Shown: positions 50,347-59,518, counted from the first letter of the stretch. The stretch is 64,000 nt of DNA from F1-120-MAGs118 sp013360535 (GCA_026647215.1 JAPKHC010000008.1:48328-112327), one strand, 5' to 3'. The notes: a model not told the origin generated them from the sequence alone. Translations and numbers: made by a program.

Positions 50347-51615
50347 ATGAACCCGCAGGAACTCGTCGACTACACGAAGAGCCTGGACTGCATCCACTGC
50401 GGCCTGTGCCTGCGGACCTGTCCGACGTACCAGCTCACCGGCGCCGAGAGTTCCAGCCCACGCGGTCGCATCTACCTGATGCGCGCGGTGGCCGAGGGCG
50501 AGCTCGCGGCGACGGCGCCCGAGTATCGCGAGGAACTCGACTTCTGTCTCGCGTGCCGTCACTGCGAGAGCGTCTGCCCGGCGGGCGTGCGTTTCGGCGA
50601 GCTGATCGAGAGCGCACGTTCCGGCGTCGAGAAGGTGCAACGGCGCGGTTTCCTCGCGCGCACGGCGCGACGCATCGGATTTGGAACCGTGCTGCGCAGT
50701 CGTGCGTGGTTGTCGCTGACGGCGACGTCGATGCGACTCGCGCAGCGCACGGGTGCGGCGCGGCTCTTGGGCAAGTTCGGGCGGCCGCTGGTCGAGATGA
50801 GCCCGGTTCCGCCGAAGTCCGAGCGTGCTCCGCTCCCCGCGACGACTCCGGCCGTTGGCACGCGCCGCGGCGAGGTCGCGATGCTCGAAGGCTGCGCGAT
50901 GCGCGAGCTGTTCGGCCGCGTCAACCGCGCGACGGTCGAGGTGCTCACCGGCATCGGCTTCGAGACCAAGGTGCCGCAGGGCCACGTGTGTTGCGGCGCG
51001 CTGCACGCGCACAACGGCGACCTCGAGGGCGCACGCGAGCTCGCGCGCACGACGATCGAGCATTTCGAGACGACGGGAGCGGCGCCCGTGGTCGTCAACA
51101 GCGCCGGCTGCGGCGCGCACATGAAGGCTTACGCGCACTTGCTCAAGGACGACGCGGCCTGGCGCGAGCGCGCCAAGGCCTTCGCGGCGCGCGTCCAGGA
51201 CTTCAGCGAGTTCGTGGCGGCCGAAATGCCGCCGGATTTCTCAGGCAAGCTCGGGGACGAGCTCGGGATCCTCGCCTACGACGACCCGTGCCACCTGTGC
51301 CACGGCCAGCAGATCCGCGCGCAGCCGCGCACCGTGCTCGAGCGCTGCGGAGCGACGCGTGTCGAACTGCCCGACTCGGAGGCGTGCTGCGGGTCCGCCG
51401 GTATCTACTCGATGCTGCGCCCCGACGACAGCAAGGCCGTCTTCGCGAAGAAGGCCGCTGCGTTCCGCAACTGTGGCGCGCAGGCGCTCGTCACCGCCAA
51501 TCCCGGCTGCCACATGCAGTGGGAGGCGGGCCTCGCACGCGAAGGCGTGAAGGCGCGCGTGCTGCACGTCGCGGAAGTGCTCGCCGCCGCGCTGCGCAAG
51601 GCGCGCGCGCGCTGA
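50347..51615 (+). CDS. glcF: Glycolate oxidase iron-sulfur subunit GlcF
   Basis: 422 residues. Two 4Fe-4S motifs: CIHCGLCLRTCP (16-27) and CLACRHCESVCP (near 70-81). Two CCG (DUF224) domains follow: HVCCGALHAHNGD near 218 with VVNSAGCGAHMKAY, and DPCHLCHGQ with EACCGSAGIYSM near 350. It passes electrons from GlcDE to the quinone pool or another acceptor. It ends the plus-strand run, converging with the ybjQ-like gene. Confidence 0.94.
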   Translation: MNPQELVDYTKSLDCIHCGLCLRTCPTYQLTGAESSSPRGRIYLMRAVAEGELAATAPEYREELDFCLACRHCESVCPAGVRFGELIESARSGVEKVQRRGFLARTARRIGFGTVLRSRAWLSLTATSMRLAQRTGAARLLGKFGRPLVEMSPVPPKSERAPLPATTPAVGTRRGEVAMLEGCAMRELFGRVNRATVEVLTGIGFETKVPQGHVCCGALHAHNGDLEGARELARTTIEHFETTGAAPVVVNSAGCGAHMKAYAHLLKDDAAWRERAKAFAARVQDFSEFVAAEMPPDFSGKLGDELGILAYDDPCHLCHGQQIRAQPRTVLERCGATRVELPDSEACCGSAGIYSMLRPDDSKAVFAKKAAAFRNCGAQALVTANPGCHMQWEAGLAREGVKARVLHVAEVLAAALRKARAR

Positions 51616-51640
51616 GTGAGCGCAGGGGAATACCGTCCGA

Positions 51641-51958
51641 CTAGACGACGACAGCGGTGCCGCTCGCGGACACCATCAGCATGCTGCCGTTGGCGCCGAC
51701 AACCTCGTAGTCGAGGTCGATGCCGACGACGGCGTTCGCACCGAGTTTCTTCGCCGCGTTCGCGAGCTCGTCGAGCGCGATCTGGCGCGCGGCGCCGAGC
51801 TCGCGCTCGTAGACGCCCGAGCGACCGCCGACGATGTCGCGGATGCCGGCGAAGAGGTCCTTGAAGACGTTGGCGCCGAGAATGGCCTCGCCCGTGACGA
51901 TGCCGCGGTACTCGCGGATCGGGTGGCCTTCGAGCGTCGGGGTGGTGCTGAGGATCAT
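51641..51958 (-). CDS. YbjQ/UPF0145-family protein
   Basis: 105 residues. Family signature: EYRGIVTGEAILGANVFKDLFAGIRDIVGGRSGVYERELGAAR, and AAKKLGANAVVGIDLDYEVVG. The fold is a small pentameric beta/alpha domain, sometimes called heavy-metal-binding; its role is unestablished. AAGGAG lies 6 nt upstream of the ATG. Confidence 0.93.
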   Translation of the reverse strand: MILSTTPTLEGHPIREYRGIVTGEAILGANVFKDLFAGIRDIVGGRSGVYERELGAARQIALDELANAAKKLGANAVVGIDLDYEVVGANGSMLMVSASGTAVVV

Positions 51959-52022
51959 GTGGGCTCCTTGGGGTATGGGGTGAGGGCCTGGTTACGCGGC
52001 GAGGCGCGCAGCATTCACGGCT

Positions 52023-52691
52023 TCAGCGCGGACGCAGCGCGGCGATCAGCACCTGCACAGGTGCGCGAGAGGCCGGGAAGCCGCGGCTCCAGCGAGCGAC
52101 GAGGATGCGCGCGGTGGTCGCGCTCGACAGGTTGACACGCAGCGTGTCGCGGAACGTCCCGCCGTTCTCGAACTCGCGCTCGAGCACGAAGGGCGCGGCG
52201 AGCTCGCCCCAGTCGAGGCGCCCACGCTCGAGCACACGCCTCCCGCCGGACCGTGGCACCGACTTCCAGTCGCCGGCCAGGTCCTGGCCAAACTCGAACA
52301 ACTGCTGCAGCTCCGCACGAGCATGTTCGAGCGGGAGCTGGGCCACGATCACCTCGCGCGGCGCGCTTCCCGCTGCGCCCACCGGCACCGTCGACCAGTC
52401 GAAGGGCTCGAAGTCCTTGCCCTCCTCCGGCGTGTTGCGAGGCGCTTCCTCGCCCGCACCCTCACGCTGGATCCGCACGACCACGTCGCCGCGTGCGAGC
52501 ACCTGCGCTTCGACGAGCTTGAAGCCGGCGGGCAGCTCCCCCACCTCGAACCACTGCTCCAGCGTCGCCTGCGGATCGGCCGCGCGCGTCGACTGCGTCG
52601 CGAGCAGTCCTACGGCGCCGGCGAGCAGCACGAAGCCCGCCGTGCACGCGAGCACCAGCCCAGCGCGCACCGGTGTTCCCGCTTCGCTCAC
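52023..52691 (-). CDS. Unknown single-pass membrane protein
   Basis: 222 residues. One N-terminal helix (about 10-31) then an extracytoplasmic domain of alternating strands and helices: LEQWFEVGELPAGFKLVEAQVLARGDVVVRI and REVIVAQLPLEHARAELQQLFEFGQDLAGDW. No motif recognised. The ATG overlaps the stop of the next upstream membrane protein (4 bp), with a matching layout of helix plus soluble domain, so the two may work together. Confidence 0.65.
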   Translation of the reverse strand: MSEAGTPVRAGLVLACTAGFVLLAGAVGLLATQSTRAADPQATLEQWFEVGELPAGFKLVEAQVLARGDVVVRIQREGAGEEAPRNTPEEGKDFEPFDWSTVPVGAAGSAPREVIVAQLPLEHARAELQQLFEFGQDLAGDWKSVPRSGGRRVLERGRLDWGELAAPFVLEREFENGGTFRDTLRVNLSSATTARILVARWSRGFPASRAPVQVLIAALRPR

Positions 52692-53410
52692 GGCTGCTTC
52701 GTCAGGTCGAAGTGCCTGAGGAACTCGAGCACCTCGCTGTCGGGGATCGGCTCGAGCGAGTTCAGGTGCGAGTACTGCATCAGGACGACGCGTCCGGAGC
52801 CTTCCGGAGTGATGTCGAGCGCCGTGATGCTCGTGCGCAGCGCCATTCGCACCGCGTCACCGACCGACATGTCGGCAGGGTCGACCTCCTGTCCGTTCTC
52901 GTCGACCGTCGGTTCGGGCTCACTTTCGTTGCCTTCGCGCGGAACCGTCGTGTAGCGCACTCCGCGCAGCTCGCGTCCCTGCACGCTGAGGACGAGTTCC
53001 TCGACACCGTGGCGTCCGACGTTGCCGAGCGGGCTGAACCCGCCCTTCGCGTCGGGATCGAGGAACTGCGTGCGCAGCTCGTCGCCGGCCTTCCCGCCGG
53101 CGATCATGAAGTCGACCTTCGTCGTCCCCTGCTGGATCGAGATGACGCGCATGTCCTGCAGCGGGATCTTCATGCCGAAGATGTCGCCCTGCGGACGCTC
53201 CTGCACGGCGACAACGCTCTCGAGCTGCTTCCACTGCTCGTCAGGGTCCGTCATGTTGCTGACGAACGACCCGAACGCGATCGCCGCGACGATCGCCGTG
53301 ATCAGCGCGAGCACGCACCCGCCGCCGCAGAACCACGCCCACACGGGAATGCGGCGCTTGGGCTTGGGTTGTTCCTTGGCTTCGCTGCCCCAGTCGAGTT
53401 GGTCGGCCAT
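52688..53410 (-). CDS. Unknown single-pass membrane protein
   Basis: 240 residues. A short charged cytoplasmic start (KEQPKPKRRIPVWAW) leads to one membrane helix (about 28-51, with GGGC inside) and a soluble domain whose best features are VISIQQGTTKVDFMIAGGKAGDELRTQFLDPDAKGGFS and an acidic stretch (EGNESEPEPTVDENGQEVDP). No family recognised. It is located 12 bp after the 3-hydroxyacyl-CoA dehydrogenase stop and coupled to the 222-residue protein. Confidence 0.65.
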   Translation of the reverse strand: MADQLDWGSEAKEQPKPKRRIPVWAWFCGGGCVLALITAIVAAIAFGSFVSNMTDPDEQWKQLESVVAVQERPQGDIFGMKIPLQDMRVISIQQGTTKVDFMIAGGKAGDELRTQFLDPDAKGGFSPLGNVGRHGVEELVLSVQGRELRGVRYTTVPREGNESEPEPTVDENGQEVDPADMSVGDAVRMALRTSITALDITPEGSGRVVLMQYSHLNSLEPIPDSEVLEFLRHFDLTKQP

Positions 53411-53422
53411 GTTCCGTTCTCC

Positions 53423-54289
53423 CTAGTTCTTCCAGTCGTAGAAACCGCGCCCCGACTTCTTGCCGAGCTCGCCCCGCGCGACCTTTTCGCGCAGGACCTG
53501 CGGCGGCGTGAAGTTGGGCCCGACTTCCTTGGTCAGGTATTCGGCGATCGAGAGCCGCACGTCGAGTCCGACGAGGTCGGTGAGCTTGAGCGGCCCCATC
53601 GGGAAGCCGTAGCCCAGCACCATCGCCTTGTCGATGTCCTCGGCGCTCGCGACGCCCTGCTCGAGCATGCGCATCGCCTCGAGCCCGATCACGAGCCCCA
53701 GGCGACTCGACGCAAAGCCCGGCGAATCCTTCACGTCGATGGGGTCCTTGCCCATGCGGCGCGAGAGCTCGAGAGCGAGCGTCGCGGCAGCACTCGACGT
53801 CTGCGCGGCGCGCACGACCTCGACGAGCTTCATGATGTGCACGGGATTGAAGAAGTGCATGCCGAGCACACGCTCCGGCCGCTTGCAGGCCTCCGCGATG
53901 CGCGTGATCGAGAGCGACGACGTGTTCGTCGCGAGCAACGCGTCCGCGCGGCAGGTCGCGTCGAGCTTGGCGAAGATCGAGCGCTTCAGCTCGAGCTTCT
54001 CCGGCACGGCCTCGACCACGACGTCCGCGTCGCGCGCCGCGGCCTCGAGATCGCCCGAGCCCACGAGCCGCGCCAGCGTCGCGTCGCGCTGCTCCGACGT
54101 CACCTTCTGCTTCTCGACGCCCGTGTCGAGGTTCTTGCGCACGGCCGCGAGCCCCTTCTGCAACGCCGCCGCATCGAGATCGACGAGCGTCGTCGCGATG
54201 CCACACTGCGCCAGCGCCTGCGCGATGCCGTGCCCCATGGTCCCCGCGCCGAGGACCACCGCCTTCTGGATCTCTTTCGCCCGTTTCAC
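53423..54289 (-). CDS. 3-hydroxybutyryl-CoA / 3-hydroxyacyl-CoA dehydrogenase
   Basis: 288 residues from a GTG. The NAD-binding domain has VVLGAGTMGHGIAQALAQCG (11-30). The catalytic His is in LGMHFFNPVHIMKLVEVV (near 145), preceded by NTSSLSITRIA. The C-terminal domain starts with VDVKDSPGFASSRLG and has GYGFPMGPLKLTDLVGLD. The length fits the short monofunctional HbdH/PaaH type. With the enoyl-CoA hydratase nearby it supports an acyl-CoA degradation or butyrate-type pathway. Confidence 0.93.
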   Translation of the reverse strand: MKRAKEIQKAVVLGAGTMGHGIAQALAQCGIATTLVDLDAAALQKGLAAVRKNLDTGVEKQKVTSEQRDATLARLVGSGDLEAAARDADVVVEAVPEKLELKRSIFAKLDATCRADALLATNTSSLSITRIAEACKRPERVLGMHFFNPVHIMKLVEVVRAAQTSSAAATLALELSRRMGKDPIDVKDSPGFASSRLGLVIGLEAMRMLEQGVASAEDIDKAMVLGYGFPMGPLKLTDLVGLDVRLSIAEYLTKEVGPNFTPPQVLREKVARGELGKKSGRGFYDWKN

Positions 54290-54312
54290 GCTTTCCGTCG
54301 CTCCTGCTTGGG

Positions 54313-54345
54313 TAAAGGACGAGCCCGGCCCGGTTTCCGGGCTCG
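54313..54345 (-). terminator. Rho-independent terminator after the oxidoreductase gene
   Basis: On the minus strand CGAGCCCGG (54345-54337) pairs perfectly with CCGGGCTCG (54328-54320) across an 8-nt loop, followed by TCCTTTA. It starts 11 bp after the zinc/quinone oxidoreductase stop, so the dehydrogenase downstream probably has its own promoter. Confidence 0.6.
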
Positions 54346-54355
54346 GGATGAAAAT

Positions 54356-55393
54356 TCAGCTCGCACCGGGCACGAGCACGATCTTGCCGGCCACCTGACG
54401 CGCTTCGAGCAGCGTGTGCGCCTCGCGCGCGGCCGAAAGCGGCAGCACACGATCGACGACCGGCCGAAGCCTCCCCGCCGCGACGTGCGCGAAGATCTGC
54501 GGCAGCGCCGAGCGCGGGCCCATCGTCGAACCGAGCACGCTCAGGTTCTTGATGAACATGTGAGGCAGGAGCAACGAGACCTTCGGACCCGTCGTGCCGC
54601 CGCAGGTGACGAGCCGACCGCAGCGCGCGAGGCAACGCATCGCCGCGTCCCACGTCGCCGGGCCGACATGCTCGACGACCACGTCGACTCCGCGACCCGC
54701 GGTGAGCTTCTTCACCTGCTTGTCCCACGCCTCGACCGAGTGGTCGACGACTTCGTCGGCGCCGAGCTGGCGCGCGAGCTCGCGTTTCGCTTTCGTGCCG
54801 GCCGTCGCGATCACGCGCGCGCCGTGCAACTTCGCGAGCTGGATCGCCGCCGAACCGACGCCGCTCGTGCCGGCGAGCACGAGCACCGTCTCGCCGGCCT
54901 TCAGCTGCGCGCGCGACACGAGCAGCCCCCACGCGGTCAGGAACACCAGCGGCACCGCCGCACCTTGCACCGGGTCGACGCCTGCGGGCAGCGGGAACAC
55001 GAAACGCGCCGGCAGCGTGACGTACTCCGCGTCGAACCCGTCGCCGTGTTCGCCGCGGATGCCGTAATCCGCCGACAGGTGGTCGAGCCCGGCCTTGTCC
55101 TCGGCCGACTCGCCCGACGAGAAACCAGGCTCGAGCACGACCTTCTGGCCGACACTCAGTCCGCTGACGCCCGCGCCGAGCGCCGCGATCTCGCCCGTGC
55201 CGTCGCATCCGAGAATGCGCGGAAAAGGCACGGGAAAACCCGGCATTCCGCGGCGCACCCACAGGTCGAGGTGGTTGATCGAAGCCGCGAGCACGCGCAC
55301 GAGCACCTCGCCCGCCTTCGGCTCCGGACGCGGGATGTCCTCAACCGTCAGAACCTCGGGCCCACCGTGGGCGTGGATGCGCAGCGCCTGCAT
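54356..55393 (-). CDS. MDR-family zinc-type alcohol dehydrogenase / quinone oxidoreductase
   Basis: 345 residues. GroES-like domain: LRIHAHGGPEVLTVEDIPRPEP, GCDGTGEIAALGAGVSGLSVGQKV. Cofactor domain: VLVLAGTSGVGSAAIQLAKLHGARVIATAGT (about 168-197), the AxxGVG form of quinone-oxidoreductase-type MDRs with NADPH preference. Later VVEHVGPATWDAAMRCLARCGRLVTCG. The substrate is unknown. It lies 5 bp after the enoyl-CoA hydratase stop, so the two are co-transcribed. Confidence 0.9.
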   Translation of the reverse strand: MQALRIHAHGGPEVLTVEDIPRPEPKAGEVLVRVLAASINHLDLWVRRGMPGFPVPFPRILGCDGTGEIAALGAGVSGLSVGQKVVLEPGFSSGESAEDKAGLDHLSADYGIRGEHGDGFDAEYVTLPARFVFPLPAGVDPVQGAAVPLVFLTAWGLLVSRAQLKAGETVLVLAGTSGVGSAAIQLAKLHGARVIATAGTKAKRELARQLGADEVVDHSVEAWDKQVKKLTAGRGVDVVVEHVGPATWDAAMRCLARCGRLVTCGGTTGPKVSLLLPHMFIKNLSVLGSTMGPRSALPQIFAHVAAGRLRPVVDRVLPLSAAREAHTLLEARQVAGKIVLVPGAS

Positions 55394-55398
55394 CGCTC

Positions 55399-56232
55399 TC
55401 AGGCTCCCTTGAACTGCGCCTTGCGCTTCTCGACGTAGGCCGCGATGCCTTCCTTCGCGTCGGCGGAGGCAAACAGCTTGGCTTGCAGCTCACGTTCGAG
55501 CGCGAGCCCGGCGTCGAGCGACAGGTCGACACCGCCGTGCACCGCCGCCTTGATGTGGCCGACGCTCAGCGCCGCGCGCTCCGGCGTCGTGAACGACTTC
55601 GCGTGCGCGAGCACGAGCTCGAGGAACGCCGCATCGTCCGCCGCCTCGCGCACTTCGGTCACGACACCGAGCGCGAGCGCCTCGTCGTAATCGAACGTCC
55701 TGCCGCTCACCATCAGCTCAATCGCCTTCGCGCGACCGACGAGCCGCGCGAGCCGCTGCGTCCCGCCGGTGCCCGGCAGCACTCCGAGCGCGACCTCCGG
55801 CAGCCCGCACTTGCCCGACCCCTTGCGCGCGAGCCGCAGGTCCGCCGCTAGCGCGATCTCGAGCCCACCGCCGACGCAGTGCCCCGACAGGGCCGCGATC
55901 ACGAGCTTCGGCGTGCGCTCGAGCCGCTGCAGCGTCTCGTTGGCGTGCAGGCAGAAGTAGTACTTCTGCGTCGGCGTCAGCTTGTTGAGCAGCGTGATGT
56001 CCGCGCCCGCGCAGAAGAACTTCTCGCCCGCACCGGCGAGCACGATCACCTGCACCGTGTCGTCGAAGCGCGCCTTGAGCACGGCCTCGTCGAGGTCGCG
56101 CATCATCTCGTACGAATAACCGTTCGCCGGCGGATTCGTGAGCGTGATCAGCGCGAGGCCGTTGCCGGAACGGTAGGTCACCTTCGCGCACGGCATCGCG
56201 ACGGCTGTGGAGAGGGATTCAGCGAGAGTCAT
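55399..56232 (-). CDS. Enoyl-CoA hydratase/isomerase (crotonase family)
   Basis: 277 residues. The crotonase core: FFCAGADITLLN (oxyanion hole), GHCVGGGLEIALAADLRLA (first catalytic Glu near 126), and GLPEVALGVLPGTGGTQRLARLVG (second Glu near 147). It hydrates trans-2-enoyl-CoA to 3-hydroxyacyl-CoA, the substrate of the dehydrogenase two genes on. The ATG at 56232 is preceded by a hairpin (56235-56250) that covers the expected ribosome site. Confidence 0.92.
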   Translation of the reverse strand: MTLAESLSTAVAMPCAKVTYRSGNGLALITLTNPPANGYSYEMMRDLDEAVLKARFDDTVQVIVLAGAGEKFFCAGADITLLNKLTPTQKYYFCLHANETLQRLERTPKLVIAALSGHCVGGGLEIALAADLRLARKGSGKCGLPEVALGVLPGTGGTQRLARLVGRAKAIELMVSGRTFDYDEALALGVVTEVREAADDAAFLELVLAHAKSFTTPERAALSVGHIKAAVHGGVDLSLDAGLALERELQAKLFASADAKEGIAAYVEKRKAQFKGA

Positions 56233-56234
56233 GG

Positions 56235-56250
56235 GGCGAGGATTCTCGCC
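56235..56250 (-). promoter_or_regulatory. Hairpin over the enoyl-CoA hydratase ribosome site
   Basis: GGCGAG-GATT-CTCGCC is a perfect 6-bp stem with a 4-nt loop, ending 2 nt from the ATG at 56232. It would occupy the Shine-Dalgarno position on the minus-strand transcript. Confidence 0.4.
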
Positions 56251-56296
56251 TTCCGCCTCGCTCACCGCCAGAGAACAGGCCGGCGCGGCTCCGGAC

Positions 56297-59200
56297 TTAC
56301 TTGCCCATGGCCTGTGGAGTGCCACCCGACTGCGACGCGGCGGGGACGAGCGAGGCGAACAGCCCCGCCAGCTCCGGCGCGCCGATCTCGCGGAAGACCG
56401 CGGCCAGTGTGGCCCAGTCGCGACCGGGGCGCAGCACCCAGCGGCCACCGAGCAGGCGCGCCGTCAGGCGCGTGCGCGGTTCCAGCTGCGCGAGCGCCGC
56501 GAGGTCGGACTCGAGCGTCGTGAGCTCCACCGCACCCGCGTACCCGACCGTCCACTGGCCCGCGTTGTCGAGGAGCAGCGCCTGCGGCAACTCGAGACCG
56601 GTCACGTCGCCGAGCACTTCGGTGTAGAGCACCTCGAGGCGCAGCCGCAGCTCGCCATCCGCCGCGCCCGCGACCTTCAGCAGCCCACGTTCCTGCGCCC
56701 AGCGACGTGCCGCCGCGAGCTCCGGCCCCGCGTCGATCGACAGCAGCGCGAGCTTCGCTCCCGCGCGCTCGAGGCGCGTGCGCGCGTCGACGAGGCGCTG
56801 CGCCGCCGCCAGCGAACCCGCGTCGCGCACCGAGAACAGTGCGACCACCAGATTGGAGCCCGCGAAGCTCGCCACCGTGCGCGGCGGCCCGTCGAAGCTC
56901 GGCAGCGAGAGCGGAGCGAGCGGCAGCTTCTCGACCAGCACGAAGCGCTCCACCGATCCGTTCACGGTCGCGATCGGCGCGGCGCCGGCTTGCGCGAACG
57001 TGCGCAACGTACGCGGCGCGAGTTCCTGCGGTGCGGCCTGCCCCTGCGTGATCGAGAAGCGCCGGTCGACGGCGAGGCTCTCGAAGCGGCTCGTGCTGCC
57101 GTCGGTCCAGTGCACGACGAGCGACTCGATGCGCTCCGCGGCGCCCAGCCCGAACTGCACGCGCCGGCTCGACTGCGCGAGCAATCCGTCGCCCGCGTGC
57201 ACCGTCTTCGAGCGCGTCTTGCCGCCTGCGGTGAGCTCGACCCGCGCGCCGATCGCGTCGGGATGCCCGTTCGTCGCGACCAGCCGGAAACTGGCGAAAT
57301 GCCCGGACTCTTCGCTCTGGTTGCGCAGGAACTGCAGGCGCGGACCGGTGCGGCTGCGCAGCAGCGCGTCGACGCGCCCGTCGTCGTCCCAGTCGCCCAT
57401 CGCCACCGCGCGCGAGTCCGCGACCGCGTCGAAGCCCGAGCACGCGCTCGCATCGACGAACCGCCCGCCGCCGAGGTTGCGGAAGGCGGTGTTGCGCTCG
57501 CGACCGTTGTAGGAGAGGCCGGAGTCGAGGATCGCCGACTGCAGCGTGGCCCAGCCCTGCCGGTAGGGTTCGTCGGGCCGCGCATCGGCCGGGCTGCGGC
57601 TGACGACGCGACGCCAGAAGAAGCTCTCGAGGTCGCGCGCATCGCTGCCGGTGACGAAGCCGTTGGGGACGAGCAGGTCCTCCCACGCATCGTTGTCGAG
57701 GTCGGTGAACACACCGCCCCAGGACCAGCCGGCGATCGAGGCGCCCACACGCTCGGACACGTCCTCGAAGCGGCCGTTGCCGAGGCCGCGCAGCAGCGTG
57801 TTGCCGCGCGCGTGCCGTCGGTAGGCGTCGAGGAGCTCGGGGTGACGGCCGCCGAGGAAGTGCTCGCGCTGCGCCACCAGCCGCAGCCCGGCGTCGGAGT
57901 GCATGTTCGACACGTACAGGTCGTCGAACCCGTCGAGGTCGAAGTCGGCGCTCGCAAGCCCCATGCCCGCCGCGGTGTCGTCGGCGCCACGCGCGCGCGC
58001 GTCCTCGCGGAACGAGCCGCCGTCGTTCACGTACAGATGGTTGGAGCCGAAGTCATTGGCGACGTAAAGGTCGAGGTCGCCGTCGCGGTCGAAGTCGTGC
58101 CACAGCGCCGAGAGGCTGTAACCCGCGTTCGGCGAGCCGAGCCCAACCTCCTGCGTCGCGTGACGGAAGCGCCGGTTGCCCTCGTTGCGCCAGTACAGGT
58201 TCGGCGCGCCGTTCTGCGCCTCGTGGTACGGCGCGGGCACGCCCCCGATCATTCCGCCGCGCACGTAGCGGCAGCAGTAGACGTCGAGATCGCCGTCGGA
58301 GTCGGGATCGGCCGCGGCCATCGAGTAGATCTCGGCCTCGCCGGTCTCCGCGCCGCCGAGCACCTGCTGCTCTCCAAACACCCCTTGGCCGTCGTTGTAG
58401 GCGACGAGCAGGCGCGAGCCGAGCGCGACGAGCACGTCCTGATCGCGATCGCCGTCGATGTCGACGATCAGCGCCGAGCGACAGCCGTCGAGGATCGCGA
58501 GCTTCGACTCGGCGCTCGCATCGCGCACCGTGCCGTCGGGATTCTGCAGGAGCAGTCGGTTGGGGAAACCGGCGGGAGCGCAGACGTACACGTCCTCGAG
58601 CCCATCGCCATCGACGTCACCGAGCGCGAGGCCGTGCAGGCCCAAGTACTCGTTGCCGAGCGTGCGGTCGACACGCTGGGCCGAGTCCCCCAGCCCGTGC
58701 CGCACCTCGCGTTCGAGCCACGCGGGCGTGCCGAGCCAGCGTGCGGTCTGGTCCGAGAGGCTGGTGACGCGCGTGGTGCATGCTTCGAACTCGAGCACCT
58801 CCAGCGCGCGCACGCTCGCCGGCGCGAGCTCGCCCGTCGCGCTCCAGTGCACCCGCCACGTCGCCGCCTGCTCCGCCGCGCCTTCACCGACGCGCGCCCA
58901 GGCCCGCGCGCGCACGAGCGTGACGAAGCCCGCGCCTTCGCGCTCGATCGAGTCGATCTCGACGCGCACGTCCGGCCGCACACCGACAAACGGCTTTCGC
59001 AACGCCTCGCAGGCCGCGTTCCAATCCGGCACCGGCGCGAGCTCGTTCGCTCCGGCGCGCGCGCGGCGCACCTCGAAGTTGCCGTCGCCGAACTCGAGTT
59101 CGAGCGCCGGAGCGAGCGGAGTCGCGCCGTCGAACGACGGGTCGAGCAGCTCCTCGACAGGCGCCGACTCGACGCCCCACAACGTCCGCGCGAGACGCTC

Positions 59201-59473
59201 GAGGCGCGGCTTGAGCGAGTCGTGCGCGGCCTCGAGCGGCCAGTCGTCGTTGGCCGCGTCGATGCGGCGCAGGTTGTCGAGCTCCCACTCCGCCGGCGCC
59301 GGCCGCGGCGGATCGAAGAGCTTGCGCGGCCCGCCCGCGACGACGCCGGGGGCCGACACCGGGGCCCGGGACTGCGCGTTGGACACCGTTTCCGGGTCGC
59401 CGCCGCAGCCGAACACGAACACGCACGCCAAGGCTGAGCCTGACCTCAGCCAGCGAACCATGCTGGGGGACAT
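56297..59473 (-). CDS. CRTAC1-like FG-GAP/ASPIC-UnbV lipoprotein with C-terminal thioredoxin-like region
   Basis: 1058 residues from the ATG at 59473 (TTG 59485 and ATG 59461 are alternatives). The signal ends in lipobox VFGC (Cys about 23). The middle (about 270-640) holds VCBS/FG-GAP blades with calcium loops such as DVDGDGLEDVYV, DFDRDGDLDLYV and DLDNDAWEDLLV. An ASPIC/UnbV module follows (about 690-780; IGARVELTAGGKTRSK, VQFGLGAAERIESLVVHWTDG). The last 230 residues start ASFAGSNLVVALFSVRD and resemble a peroxiredoxin/thioredoxin fold without the CxxC. TATTGT lies 8 nt before the start. Role unknown, surface or periplasmic. Confidence 0.88.
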   Translation of the reverse strand: MSPSMVRWLRSGSALACVFVFGCGGDPETVSNAQSRAPVSAPGVVAGGPRKLFDPPRPAPAEWELDNLRRIDAANDDWPLEAAHDSLKPRLERLARTLWGVESAPVEELLDPSFDGATPLAPALELEFGDGNFEVRRARAGANELAPVPDWNAACEALRKPFVGVRPDVRVEIDSIEREGAGFVTLVRARAWARVGEGAAEQAATWRVHWSATGELAPASVRALEVLEFEACTTRVTSLSDQTARWLGTPAWLEREVRHGLGDSAQRVDRTLGNEYLGLHGLALGDVDGDGLEDVYVCAPAGFPNRLLLQNPDGTVRDASAESKLAILDGCRSALIVDIDGDRDQDVLVALGSRLLVAYNDGQGVFGEQQVLGGAETGEAEIYSMAAADPDSDGDLDVYCCRYVRGGMIGGVPAPYHEAQNGAPNLYWRNEGNRRFRHATQEVGLGSPNAGYSLSALWHDFDRDGDLDLYVANDFGSNHLYVNDGGSFREDARARGADDTAAGMGLASADFDLDGFDDLYVSNMHSDAGLRLVAQREHFLGGRHPELLDAYRRHARGNTLLRGLGNGRFEDVSERVGASIAGWSWGGVFTDLDNDAWEDLLVPNGFVTGSDARDLESFFWRRVVSRSPADARPDEPYRQGWATLQSAILDSGLSYNGRERNTAFRNLGGGRFVDASACSGFDAVADSRAVAMGDWDDDGRVDALLRSRTGPRLQFLRNQSEESGHFASFRLVATNGHPDAIGARVELTAGGKTRSKTVHAGDGLLAQSSRRVQFGLGAAERIESLVVHWTDGSTSRFESLAVDRRFSITQGQAAPQELAPRTLRTFAQAGAAPIATVNGSVERFVLVEKLPLAPLSLPSFDGPPRTVASFAGSNLVVALFSVRDAGSLAAAQRLVDARTRLERAGAKLALLSIDAGPELAAARRWAQERGLLKVAGAADGELRLRLEVLYTEVLGDVTGLELPQALLLDNAGQWTVGYAGAVELTTLESDLAALAQLEPRTRLTARLLGGRWVLRPGRDWATLAAVFREIGAPELAGLFASLVPAASQSGGTPQAMGK

Positions 59474-59518
59474 GATTCGCGACAATACCCCGGAGCTTAC
59501 ATTTCGGGGAGTGTTTCC

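Noticed and set aside
52673..55438. 921-codon plus-strand frame opposite the acyl-CoA genes
   Set aside because: Crosses five well-supported minus-strand genes, with antisense composition only.
56207..59437. 1076-codon plus-strand frame opposite the CRTAC1-like gene
   Set aside because: Antisense of a gene with clear lipobox and calcium-loop repeats. The plus-strand translation has no features.
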